Positions 34,277 to 42,043 of a DNA stretch of 64,000 nucleotides are shown here, piece after piece. The stretch covers positions 60,486 to 124,485 of the forward strand of contig JAXLWI010000004.1 of the NCBI GenBank assembly GCA_046328575.1. The letters run 5' to 3'. Origin of the DNA: JAGOBP01 sp046328575. GTDB taxonomy: Bacteria > Chloroflexota > Anaerolineae > Fen-1058. Below the pieces are notes generated by a model. It worked only from the letters and a program-made list of their open reading frames with translations, had not been told where the DNA came from and ran no database searches. Each line of letters opens with the position of its first letter. Position 1 is the first letter of the stretch. The position numbers and the translations under genes are program-made.

Positions 34277-36805
34277 TTACGGCGTCAACGTCAACGTCCC
34301 TTCGGCGTTGGCCTTGATGTCCTTCACGTCCCAATACATTGGCACGTATTGAATGTTGCGCCACTTGTCGATGAAGTCGTCATAGTGCGACGCAGTCGGC
34401 AGACCGCTCTGCCCGGTAGTGTGAACGAACACCGACGCATTCAAGTTGCCTAGATCGATGATCTGCCGCAGCGACGGCGTCGAGCGTTCCGCAAAGATCG
34501 CGGCGAGTTTGCCGGGCGGATTCGAGTACGCTTTGCTGAAGTTGCTGCCCGTGCCGGTGTTGTTCACCGTCGCCGTACCGCCATCGACCTCGATCGGGCC
34601 GCGATTGAAGATGAAGGACACCGGCGCATCACCCAACGCCTGACTCTTGAACGTAGCGGTATGGATCTTGCTCCACTTCCAATCCGATGGGTTACTGCCC
34701 AGTTCAGCGGTCAGCATCTTGGCCGCGTCTTCCAGCGATTTCTTCAACACGGCATCACGGCCGCCTGCCCCCCACCACGTCGAGTCGGGTTTGGCCAGCA
34801 AGGCGATCATCGCCTGTCGATTGAGATCGCCGCCGTCCACGTAATCGGGCGCGAGTTCACCCAGTGTGTTGTCGAACGTATTGCGCAGCAAACTCAGCCA
34901 GAAGACTTCATATGCCGCTGCGCCGGTGCTTTCGCGCTTCTCGAAGAAATCCCAACTATTGATGGCATCCAGCACCTTCCGCGCATCACCGTCCACGCTG
35001 ATGTTTGCCAAGTACGGCACGATCTGCTCGGCGGAGAGATTGTAGCTATCACCTTGAATCGTCGCGATGTCGGCGGCGCTGATCTTTTCCTTCGACTCGA
35101 TCAGATCGACGATGCGCCGCGCGCGCCAGCCACGATCCCAATCCATTGAGATGAAGTACTTGTAATCGGGGCCGACGACGGCGTTATTCGCCGTGACGAT
35201 ATAGCCCTGCGGCGGGTTGTATGAACGCGGCAGTTCGTCAAAGGGAATATAACTCTTCCAATCGTATTCGCCCGTCCAGCCCGGCACTGGCAGTTGACCA
35301 TCGCCCTTGGCGCGGATTGGAATGCGCCCCGGCGTCTGATAACCGATGTTGCCGTCGACATCTGCATACACAAAGTTCTGGCTTGGCGAACCGAACACAC
35401 TCAACGCCGCACGGAAGTCATCCCAATTCTGAGCCTTGTCGATCTGCAGGAACGACTTGATCGATTCTTCCGGCGCATTGATGGCCGTCCATTCAAACGC
35501 CACCGCATATTGACCGCCGCCAGCTTTGGCCATGTCGGCGTCCACGTCGCTGATGAGCGGGCCGTGCACGGTGTAGCGCACGTTCAGCGTGATCTTCGTG
35601 GTATTCGAGGCCGCATCGTACTCATCGACCTCATTAGCGGACGGCGTATAACCGTCAGGCACCTTGCCCTTGATCGTCCACGTTTCCGGCACGATCTTGA
35701 GATCGAGTTTTTGGCCCTTGTATTCGTACTGATTACCGTCCACTTTTTCGAGGAATAGGTCTTGCACATCCGGCCCGACGTTGGTTACGCCCCACGCGAT
35801 CTTGGCATTGTGGCCGATGATGACGCCCGGCGCGGCCGGGAAGACTGCGCCGATCACATCGTAAGGACATTCGGCGGAGACCGGCTGGCAGTGCAGACTG
35901 TTGAAGTACCAGATCGACGGCATCTGAATAGCGAGGTGTGGATCGTTCGCTAGCAGCGGTTTGCCCGTCGTCGTGCGGCTGCCGCTGATCGTCCAGTTGT
36001 TCGAGCCGACATCGCGGCCGCGCAGCCCCGTGATCTGATCGAGTTGTTTGATACCCGCAAGGTTCGTCGGCAATTGCTGCCACGATACACCCGACGGCAC
36101 GATGATGGGTTTAGCGGCGTAATCGTACGGCGGAATCAGATCGGCCAACAGCGATTGACCTTGCGTTTCGCCAAACTGCGCCAGTACTCGCGCCCGAAAG
36201 ACCTCGCCATCCCAGTTGCCGCCCAAACTCCACGCCATCGCCTTGGCCCACTGCAGCGTATCGATGGGCGTCCACGGCTCCGGCTTGTAATTCAGGCCCT
36301 GGCTGCCAAACGCGCCGACGATGGTGAACTCGATCGGCAGGTTGTTCTCATGAGTACTGATGAAGGCGTTCACGCCATCGGCATAGGCCTGCAAGATCGC
36401 CTTGGATTCGTCGTCGAGCGCGTCGTAATCGGCTTGCGCGGCGCGCCGCCAACCCAACGTTCGAACGAACTTATCCTGCTCCAGACCAGACTTCGTCGGG
36501 CTGAGTTCAGACGTGCGGCCAGCGACGCCGCGTCGTCCGATCTCCATTTGCCACAAACGATCTTGCGCCTGCACGTAACCCTGCGCAAAGAATAGATCGT
36601 GCGCGCTGCTGGCGTAAATGTGCGGCACACCATTCTTATCGCGAATGACGTTGATGGGTGTCTTGACGCTCGAAACGCGCGCTGTGCCATCGGCTTGCGG
36701 GAAAGCCCGGCGAGTTAAAAACAAATAGCCGCCGCCGGCAGCTGCCGCGACGACTATGACTAACACGACTACCACTGTCAACAAGCCACGAATAAAACGC
36801 AGCAT
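34277..36805 (-). CDS. Penicillin acylase family Ntn-hydrolase
   Basis: 842 residues from the ATG at 36805 (AGGAGGAG 4 bases upstream). One N-terminal membrane or signal segment (LLTVVVVLVIVVAAAAGGGYLFL). The alpha-chain region begins at VKTPINVIRDKNGVPHIYASSAHDLFFAQGYVQAQDRLWQMEIGRR, which is diagnostic of the family. The chain break and catalytic N-terminal serine are in GRDVGSNNWTISGSRTTTGKPLLANDPHL. TPGRIPIRAKGDGQLPVPGW and FPPGKLAAIF-like C-terminal blocks follow. Family members hydrolyse amides such as beta-lactam side chains, acyl-homoserine lactones or cyclic lipopeptides; the substrate cannot be told from sequence. The enzyme should work outside the cytoplasmic membrane after autocatalytic cleavage. 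Confidence 0.9.
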   Translation of the reverse strand: MLRFIRGLLTVVVVLVIVVAAAAGGGYLFLTRRAFPQADGTARVSSVKTPINVIRDKNGVPHIYASSAHDLFFAQGYVQAQDRLWQMEIGRRGVAGRTSELSPTKSGLEQDKFVRTLGWRRAAQADYDALDDESKAILQAYADGVNAFISTHENNLPIEFTIVGAFGSQGLNYKPEPWTPIDTLQWAKAMAWSLGGNWDGEVFRARVLAQFGETQGQSLLADLIPPYDYAAKPIIVPSGVSWQQLPTNLAGIKQLDQITGLRGRDVGSNNWTISGSRTTTGKPLLANDPHLAIQMPSIWYFNSLHCQPVSAECPYDVIGAVFPAAPGVIIGHNAKIAWGVTNVGPDVQDLFLEKVDGNQYEYKGQKLDLKIVPETWTIKGKVPDGYTPSANEVDEYDAASNTTKITLNVRYTVHGPLISDVDADMAKAGGGQYAVAFEWTAINAPEESIKSFLQIDKAQNWDDFRAALSVFGSPSQNFVYADVDGNIGYQTPGRIPIRAKGDGQLPVPGWTGEYDWKSYIPFDELPRSYNPPQGYIVTANNAVVGPDYKYFISMDWDRGWRARRIVDLIESKEKISAADIATIQGDSYNLSAEQIVPYLANISVDGDARKVLDAINSWDFFEKRESTGAAAYEVFWLSLLRNTFDNTLGELAPDYVDGGDLNRQAMIALLAKPDSTWWGAGGRDAVLKKSLEDAAKMLTAELGSNPSDWKWSKIHTATFKSQALGDAPVSFIFNRGPIEVDGGTATVNNTGTGSNFSKAYSNPPGKLAAIFAERSTPSLRQIIDLGNLNASVFVHTTGQSGLPTASHYDDFIDKWRNIQYVPMYWDVKDIKANAEGTLTLTP

Positions 36806-36832
36806 GTCTCCTCCTCGGCCCAAAGTGGACTA

Positions 36833-36861
36833 ATTGTATGTCAGAGAGTGAGCACTGTCAA
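36833..36861 (-). promoter_or_regulatory. Consensus promoter of the penicillin-acylase-type gene
   Basis: Leftward TTGACA (plus 36856-36861) and TACAAT (plus 36833-36838) with a 17-bp spacer, close to the sigma70 consensus. A rightward TATAAT at 36886-36891, without a clear -35, may serve the divergent GT39-like gene. Confidence 0.85.
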
Positions 36862-36905
36862 AAGTCGGCTTGTGACGCTGTGCGGTATAATCGGGCCGAA
36901 CGCTC

Positions 36906-38396
36906 ATGACTCGACAAACCTCATTCAGTTCACGCCTTGCCACTCATTCTGCGGCTATTCTGTCGGTCCTAATTCTGTTGGCCTTCGCGATTCGCATCGG
37001 ATCGATCAACTTTCAAAGCCTGTGGCGCGATGAGGTCGATGCGATTCGGTTTGCGTTGGCGCCCTTGCCCGATCTGATTAAGACCTTCACGCAGCCCGGT
37101 TTTAACGGTCCGTTGTATTTTTTGATGCTGCGCGGTTGGATTGGTCTGGCGGGTCAGAGCGAATTTGCAATTCGTTTCCCATCGCTGATCTTTGGTGTTT
37201 TGAGTGTGCCGCTGATCTTCGTCGTCGGCACGCGGCTGTTCAACCGCTCGATCGGTCTGGTGGCCGCTCTCTTGCTCACCGTCTCCGGCTATCACGTGTG
37301 GTACAGCCAGGAAGCCAAGATGTACACGCTGATCACGCTGCTGGCGTTGATCGGCATCTACTGCTTGCGCCACGCGCTCGAAGACGGTCGCGTGCGCTTT
37401 TGGATCGGCATGGTGGTCAGCACTTCACTGGCCGTCTACGCGCACATCCTCGCGGCGTTGATCATCCCCGTCGAGTTTGGACTGTTCCTGCTGTGGTGTC
37501 CGCCGATTCGGCGGCGCGTGCGTGATGCGCTGATCGCCTTCGGGTTACTAACGATCCCTTACCTGCCGCTGGCCATCTGGCAACTGCCGCTGGTGCTTCA
37601 GCCGGCCGCTACGGGTTACGGACGCTACACGTTGAGTGAAATGATCAGCATTCTGGGCGGCGGTTACGCGCGCGGCTTATTGACGGTGCTGCCGGATTTT
37701 TGGCAGCCGCTTGCCGCCGGATTAGCCGCGGCGCTGGCGGTCTTTGGTTTGACGACCGCGTTGACCACGAAAGGTCAACGGTTGAGCGGCGCGGCATTGT
37801 TCGTATGGCTGGCCGTGCCCTTCTTCGCGATCTTTATCGTCTCGCTCAATCGGCCGATTTTCACCGATCGCTATTTGATCTGGATCATGCCCGCGTACTA
37901 TGTGCTGATCGCGGCCGGGATACGTGCGTTATGGGTGTGGCTCAAACCGATGGCTGTGATCGGCCTGGCGGGGGTGATTGTGTTTGCAAGTGCTGGACTC
38001 ATCGGCCAATCGACCATTCCCTACAAGTCCGATTTCCGATCGGCGACGCAGTTCATTGAGCGATCGTTCACGGCGAATGAAACCGTTCTCTTTCAGATCC
38101 CTTACGTTCAGTACATCTTCGATTACTATTTCCATCAACCCTATACGCCACTGGCTGGACCGTACACGAACTACCCCGGGCCGAACGACGGTTTTCAAGA
38201 TACGGAGCAGGCGATCTGGCAGCACCTCGACGAGCTATTCAAAGATCGATCGAGTGTGTGGTTCGTCGCATCTGAAGTCCCGATGTGGGATCAACGCAAC
38301 CTGGTGCAGCGCTGGCTGGATGCGCACGGTACGCGTTTACAACACGGCGTCTTCGCGCAAGTGGAAGTGACGCATTATCAGTTGAGTGGTCAGTAG
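36906..38396 (+). CDS. GT39/ArnT-like integral membrane glycosyltransferase
   Basis: 496 residues with about ten transmembrane helices. The first extracytoplasmic loop has the acidic pair in LWRDEVDAIRFAL, the DE motif of GT-C enzymes. GPLYFLMLRGWIGLAGQSEFAIRFPSLIFGVLSVPLIF and VSGYHVWYSQEAKMYTL are typical of bacterial GT39-like proteins that use polyprenyl-phosphate sugars. A soluble C-terminal portion (about 385-496) contains FRSATQFIERSF. The acceptor is unknown; surface glycan or protein glycosylation is likely. The ATG lies only about 8 bases after the predicted start site, so the message may be nearly leaderless. Its stop codon lies inside a short tandem repeat shared with the convergent cinA. 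Confidence 0.8.
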   Translation: MTRQTSFSSRLATHSAAILSVLILLAFAIRIGSINFQSLWRDEVDAIRFALAPLPDLIKTFTQPGFNGPLYFLMLRGWIGLAGQSEFAIRFPSLIFGVLSVPLIFVVGTRLFNRSIGLVAALLLTVSGYHVWYSQEAKMYTLITLLALIGIYCLRHALEDGRVRFWIGMVVSTSLAVYAHILAALIIPVEFGLFLLWCPPIRRRVRDALIAFGLLTIPYLPLAIWQLPLVLQPAATGYGRYTLSEMISILGGGYARGLLTVLPDFWQPLAAGLAAALAVFGLTTALTTKGQRLSGAALFVWLAVPFFAIFIVSLNRPIFTDRYLIWIMPAYYVLIAAGIRALWVWLKPMAVIGLAGVIVFASAGLIGQSTIPYKSDFRSATQFIERSFTANETVLFQIPYVQYIFDYYFHQPYTPLAGPYTNYPGPNDGFQDTEQAIWQHLDELFKDRSSVWFVASEVPMWDQRNLVQRWLDAHGTRLQHGVFAQVEVTHYQLSGQ

Positions 38397-38433
38397 TTGG
38401 TTGTCAGTTATCAGTGGTCAGTCATCAGTGGTC
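38376..38433. repeat. Degenerate GTGGTCAGT repeat across two convergent gene ends
   Basis: GTGGTCAGT occurs at 38386-38394 and 38414-38422, with partial copies (TTATCAGT, GTCATCAGT, GTGGTC) between and after. The repeat supplies the stop of the GT39-like gene (TAG at 38394-38396) and, on the other strand, the stop of cinA (38418-38420). Both C-termini are therefore partly repeat-encoded. Confidence 0.7.
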
Positions 38434-39596
38434 GGCGGCCGCTTCAACTTGCGCCACACCAGCCCAAGCGTGGCATTGCTGGCCCACTGTGCAGCCAAGC
38501 CCGAATGACCACCTAAGCCACGCTCGATCGTCAACGGCTGCCCCGCGCCAACCAGCGCGATCTGCAGGTGTTGGCCGTTTCCCTCGGCGGCATCGCGCAA
38601 GATCGTCGCCACGGCCCAATCGCTGCCTTGCGTCTCGCGTACGTGATCGGCAGATTGAATGACGCTATTCAAATCAGCGCCGTCGAAGTGCGAGAGCGTC
38701 AAGCCACCGCGGAACGTCGGGCCGAGACTGGCCAATCGGCCGCCCAAGACACCGCCTGTCCCAAACTCCACGCTCGCTAAGGTAAGTCCCTGATCGATCA
38801 GCAGTTTCGCGACGACGCTTTCCAACGTATCGGCATCGACGCCGAACACGTACTTGCCCACGCGTTCGCGCACGGTGGCTTCCATCACTGAGTTCAAGAC
38901 CTCAGCTTCGGCACGCGTGGCCGCTTTAGCGGTGATGCGAATATCGACTTGACCCGCTTTCGCCGACAGCCCGACGGTCGGATTGGCGGCGGTCTCCAGA
39001 TCGCCGATCGCTTCGTCGATGCGGCTCTCACCTAGTCCCACCGTGTGCAGCGTGCGAATGACGATCACATCCGTCAATTTGAGTTTCTCGATCAAGTAAG
39101 GCCGCACCGCGTGCTCGATCAGATATTCCATTTCGCGCGGCACGCCCGGCAGGCTGATGATGATCTTGCCGTGATGCTCGACGATGAACGAGGGGGCCGT
39201 GCCGACCGGATTCTCGATCGGGATGGCATCTTGCGGGACGTACGCCTGCCGACGATTGTTCTCGCCCATCGGCACGCCGTACGCGCGAAAGCGCGCCTGA
39301 ATCTGTTCGAGCAGATCGTCACGAAAGATCAGTTCCCGATCAACGGCCTTCGCGACTGCGGGCCGCGTCACATCGTCGATCGTGGGGCCAAGGCCGCCGG
39401 TAGTGATGATCACATCGGAACGCTGCAACGCAATCGTCAGCGCTTCAGCCATGCGCTGCTCGTTATCGCCGACGACGGTTTTGTAGAAGAGATTCAGGCC
39501 GATCTCGCGCAATTGCCGCGCGATGTACGTGGAGTTGGTATCGACGACTTCACCCAGCAGCAGTTCGCTGCCGGTGGCGATGATTTCCGCATGCAT
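38418..39596 (-). CDS. cinA: CinA-like protein with an altered amidase domain
   Basis: 392 residues from the ATG at 39596 (GGGGAGG 5 bases upstream). The N-terminal MoCF-like domain (about 1-170) is standard: EIIATGSELLLGEVVDTNS, TTGGLGPTIDDVTR and SLPGVPREM, the fold linked to ADP-ribose pyrophosphatase activity. The C-terminal domain would normally be the PncC-type NMN deamidase with an AESxTGG active site followed by an AYSNxxK segment. Here it reads SVEFGTGG and LSHFDGADL, so the catalytic Ser, Tyr and Lys appear to be lost. The gene product may therefore keep only the first activity. A strong hairpin terminator precedes the gene. Confidence 0.85.
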   Translation of the reverse strand: MHAEIIATGSELLLGEVVDTNSTYIARQLREIGLNLFYKTVVGDNEQRMAEALTIALQRSDVIITTGGLGPTIDDVTRPAVAKAVDRELIFRDDLLEQIQARFRAYGVPMGENNRRQAYVPQDAIPIENPVGTAPSFIVEHHGKIIISLPGVPREMEYLIEHAVRPYLIEKLKLTDVIVIRTLHTVGLGESRIDEAIGDLETAANPTVGLSAKAGQVDIRITAKAATRAEAEVLNSVMEATVRERVGKYVFGVDADTLESVVAKLLIDQGLTLASVEFGTGGVLGGRLASLGPTFRGGLTLSHFDGADLNSVIQSADHVRETQGSDWAVATILRDAAEGNGQHLQIALVGAGQPLTIERGLGGHSGLAAQWASNATLGLVWRKLKRPPTTDD

Positions 39597-39614
39597 AGTG
39601 CCTCCCCTGGCAAA

Positions 39615-39648
39615 TAAAACGCGGACGGCCGAGTGTCGGACCGTCCGC
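39615..39648 (-). terminator. Terminator between the cyclic-nucleotide-binding gene and cinA
   Basis: GCGGACGG (39621-39628) pairs with CCGTCCGC (39641-39648). On the minus strand the stem is followed by GTTTTATTTG. It ends the upstream gene 25 bp past its stop and also lies in the leader of cinA. Confidence 0.75.
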
Positions 39649-39671
39649 TGCAAAAACCGATCGAGCGGGCG

Positions 39672-40175
39672 TTAGCCGCCAGACCGCGGCCGCCACAACA
39701 GCTGTTCGCGGATCGCTAAATCGCTGCCGCGAATCTTGAAGGCTAAATCGGCCGCCATGTTGCGCATGACGCGATAACCCAGTTCCGGGTACGTGTCGCA
39801 CAGTTTCATAAATCGACTGCGCGGCACAACCAGCAGATGGGTGTCTGTTTCCGCGCAGCGCGCCGATGCGGTCCGCAAACCTTGATCGACCAGCGCAATT
39901 TCGCCGAACGTCTGACCCGCCCGCAGAGTGGCGATAGTCACCGGCCCGGTGCCGCGTTTGCGCGCGCCCGGCCCACCCACCATGGTCGGATCGACCAAAA
40001 CTTCCACTGCACCACGGGCAATGACATACATCTCGTCGCTGTTGGCGTTCTCCTCAAAGATAATATCGCCCAGTTTCACAGTCTTTTCTTCGCAAATCGA
40101 GGCGAGCATTTCCAGTTGAGGGGGCGTTAAATCGTAGAAGATGTCAGTCCGGCGCAGAATGTCGATTTTTTCCAT
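39672..40175 (-). CDS. Single-domain cyclic-nucleotide-binding protein
   Basis: 167 residues from the ATG at 40175 (GGAAGG upstream), MEKIDILRRTDIFYDLTPPQLEMLASICEE. It is a cNMP-binding (CAP-ED) domain with GDIIFEENANSDEMYVIARGAVEVLV and the phosphate-binding cassette FGEIALVDQGLRTAS containing the Glu and Arg expected for cAMP binding. An insert of about 15 residues (PTMVGGPGARKRGTGP) lies between the beta strands. There is no DNA-binding helix-turn-helix, so it is not a CRP regulator; it would act by protein contacts. A REC-adenylate cyclase is encoded about 9 kb away. It has its own promoter. Confidence 0.85.
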   Translation of the reverse strand: MEKIDILRRTDIFYDLTPPQLEMLASICEEKTVKLGDIIFEENANSDEMYVIARGAVEVLVDPTMVGGPGARKRGTGPVTIATLRAGQTFGEIALVDQGLRTASARCAETDTHLLVVPRSRFMKLCDTYPELGYRVMRNMAADLAFKIRGSDLAIREQLLWRPRSGG

Positions 40176-40215
40176 GAGGGCCTTCCACCAAAGATGTGCC
40201 AGCACGTGCGCGAAT

Positions 40216-40245
40216 ATTCTAGCACAAAGTGAAAGGAGATGACAA
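40216..40245 (-). promoter_or_regulatory. Promoter of the cyclic-nucleotide-binding gene
   Basis: Leftward TTGTCA (plus 40240-40245) and TAGAAT (plus 40216-40221), spacer 18 bp, with a TGC extended -10. Confidence 0.7.
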
Positions 40246-40314
40246 ACTGACGGCCCAATCGCACGCTCAAACGAATCGGCCAATCAGGGTAAAATGTGAG
40301 CCAGAGTGATTGCC

Positions 40315-40683
40315 ATGTCAGATCGACGCCAAAGATTGGGAAAACTGGGCGAAGACCTCGCCGCGCTGCGATTGGCCGCGCGCGGCTACGTGGTGCGCGA
40401 GCGCAACTGGCGCTGCACCGAAGGCGAACTGGACATCGTCGCCGAGAAGGACGGCGTGCTGGTGTTAGTGGAAGTCCGTACACGGCGCGGCGATCGCTTT
40501 GGCACGCCAGAAGAATCGATCACGCCGACGAAGCGCGCCAAGTTGTTGGAAGTGGCGCAGGCCTATCTCGACGAACACAACGCCGCCGATCGGGATTGGC
40601 GTATCGACGTGGTCGCCATTGAGATCGGCGCACGCGGCGAAGTCGCGCGTTTTGAACACATCGAGAATGCGATTGAGGGGTGA
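40315..40683 (+). CDS. yraN: YraN / UPF0102 endonuclease-fold protein
   Basis: 122 residues from the ATG at 40315; a GTG at 40306 is an alternative. The restriction-endonuclease-like core is typical of UPF0102: LGKLGEDLAALRLAARGYVVRERNWRCTEGELDIVAEKDGVLVLVEVRTRRG, with the Glu, Asp and Glu-x-Arg residues of a PD-(D/E)XK site, then ITPTKRAKLLEVAQAYL. Its cellular role is poorly defined; nucleic acid processing is assumed from the fold. It precedes miaA, from which it is separated by a double-hairpin repeat. Confidence 0.9.
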   Translation: MSDRRQRLGKLGEDLAALRLAARGYVVRERNWRCTEGELDIVAEKDGVLVLVEVRTRRGDRFGTPEESITPTKRAKLLEVAQAYLDEHNAADRDWRIDVVAIEIGARGEVARFEHIENAIEG

Positions 40684-40703
40684 ACGCGGGCACAGGTGCT
40701 GGA

Positions 40704-40770
40704 ATGCTCGGCTGCTCATCGACCGCATCTCGCGGTCGATTCAAACCGCGAGGACGCGGTTTGAGAGCAT
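40704..40770. repeat. Complete single copy of the double-hairpin element
   Basis: This is the cleanest member. Outer arms ATGCTC (40704-40709) / GAGCAT (40765-40770) enclose two hairpins: ATCGACCGC (40718-40726) / GCGGTCGAT (40732-40740), and TCAAACCGCG (40741-40750) - AGGA - CGCGGTTTGA (40755-40764). The AGGACGCGGT motif and the order of hairpins match the 595-905 array. It sits between yraN and miaA. Confidence 0.8.
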
Positions 40771-40802
40771 TTGAAGATGAGAAAGCCTAACCCGTGGTTA
40801 TT

Positions 40803-41723
40803 ATGAACGACCGAACGCTCATCACCATCATCGGGCCGACGGGCGTCGGTAAGACCGCCCTCGCCATCGAACTGGCCGAACGCCTCAACGGCGAGATCGT
40901 CTCGGCGGATTCGCGCCAGATCTATCGCGGCTTGGACATCGGCACGGGCAAGCCCACCGCCGATCAACTCGCGCGCGTGCGCCATCACCTGATCGATCGC
41001 GTCGATCCCGATCAGTCGTACACGCTGGCCGAATATCAAGCCGATGCCAACGCCGCCATTGACGCGATCTTCGCGCAGGGCAAGCAGCCCCTGCTCGTCG
41101 GCGGCACGGGCCTGTACATCCGCGCCGTCACTGAAGGCTTGGTGATCCCCGAAGTGGCGCCGAATCCCGCATTGCGCGCCGAGTTGGAAGCCCGCTCGGG
41201 TGCAGACCTCTACGCCGAATTGCAGCAGATCGATCCTGAGGCCGCGCTGAAGATCGATCCGCGCAATGTGCGGCGCACCATCCGCGCACTGGAAGTCTAT
41301 CGCACCACCGGCGAGAAGTTCAGCGCGTTGGGCCGTGTGAAGCCGCCGCCGTTTGCGATACGTCGCATTGGCCTGACGCTGCCTCGCGCCGAACTGTATC
41401 GCCGCACCGATGCCCGCGTCGACGAGATGATCGCGCGTGGCTGGTTGGATGAAGTACACGCCCTCGCCACGAAGTATGCAAACGCGTGGCAACTCCCTTC
41501 GCTGTCGAGCCTCGGTTATCCGCAGATGGGCGCGGTGCTGCGCGGCGAATTGTCGCTGGAAGAGGCCAGGCAACTGATCAAGCACCAGACGCATCGCTTC
41601 GTGCGACATCAATATGCGTGGTTCCGCCCGGCGGATGAGCGGATTGAGTGGTTTGATCTGACGCAGTGGACGATGTCCGCAATATTATCAGCGGTTGAGA
41701 CGTCTGGCGGACACTCCGCATGA
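40803..41723 (+). CDS. miaA: tRNA dimethylallyltransferase
   Basis: Transfers a dimethylallyl group to A37 of tRNAs that read codons starting with U. 306 residues from the ATG at 40803 (a GTG at 40794 is also in frame). The P-loop IIGPTGVGKTALAIELA is at about 7-23. SADSRQIYRGLDIGTGKP, HHLIDRVDPDQSYTLAEYQ and LLVGGTGLYIRAVTEGL are the standard MiaA signatures. The C-terminal part has SSLGYPQM and KHQTHRFVRHQYAWFR. All key residues appear intact. The ribosome site is weak (AGATGAGAAAGCC). The stop lies inside an inverted repeat. Confidence 0.95.
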   Translation: MNDRTLITIIGPTGVGKTALAIELAERLNGEIVSADSRQIYRGLDIGTGKPTADQLARVRHHLIDRVDPDQSYTLAEYQADANAAIDAIFAQGKQPLLVGGTGLYIRAVTEGLVIPEVAPNPALRAELEARSGADLYAELQQIDPEAALKIDPRNVRRTIRALEVYRTTGEKFSALGRVKPPPFAIRRIGLTLPRAELYRRTDARVDEMIARGWLDEVHALATKYANAWQLPSLSSLGYPQMGAVLRGELSLEEARQLIKHQTHRFVRHQYAWFRPADERIEWFDLTQWTMSAILSAVETSGGHSA

Positions 41724-41876
41724 CGTGAACATGCGGAGCGTCACTCCCGCGTGCTTTCGCCTAGCGCGTCGCCGGCACAAAGTGCCGGGTACGGCGTAGC
41801 GGGAGTCCACCACACCAGTCGGCGCATATTGCCAATCGTCGCATGGATGCCCGACGCGAAGCGAGCATTCGGGCAT
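41714..41876. repeat. Cluster of intergenic inverted repeats after miaA
   Basis: Three stem-loops in series: CTCCGCATG (41714-41722) / CATGCGGAG (41730-41738), which includes the miaA stop; ACTCCCGC (41743-41750) / GCGGGAGT (41799-41806) enclosing CCGGCAC/GTGCCGG; and ATGCCCGA (41847-41854) / TCGGGCAT (41869-41876). The wording (CTCCCGCG...GCGGGAGTCCACC, ATGCCCG...CGGGCATGACG) resembles short dispersed palindromes seen in many genomes. No gene is seen in 41724-42043. Confidence 0.7.
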
Positions 41877-41989
41877 GACGAACCAAGAGTAGATTCTTTT
41901 CGCCTTGACGCGCCTTCCATCACCGAGTAGACTTTCCTCGTCAGGCCTAACCCGTTGTTTAGACCAATCGCGAATTTTGTAAGATAATC

Positions 41990-42014
41990 AAGGGGAGCCA
42001 CGCGCTCCCCTTTT
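41990..42014 (+). terminator. Terminator or leader hairpin before pgpH
   Basis: AAGGGGAGC (41990-41998) pairs with GCTCCCCTT (42004-42012), followed by TTCG. It would end read-through from miaA, or form the 5' end of the pgpH message if the promoter is just upstream (TTTTGTAAGATAAT at about 41975-41988). Confidence 0.65.
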
Positions 42015-42043
42015 CGTTTGGCTCATCTCAGACTGTCACATCT

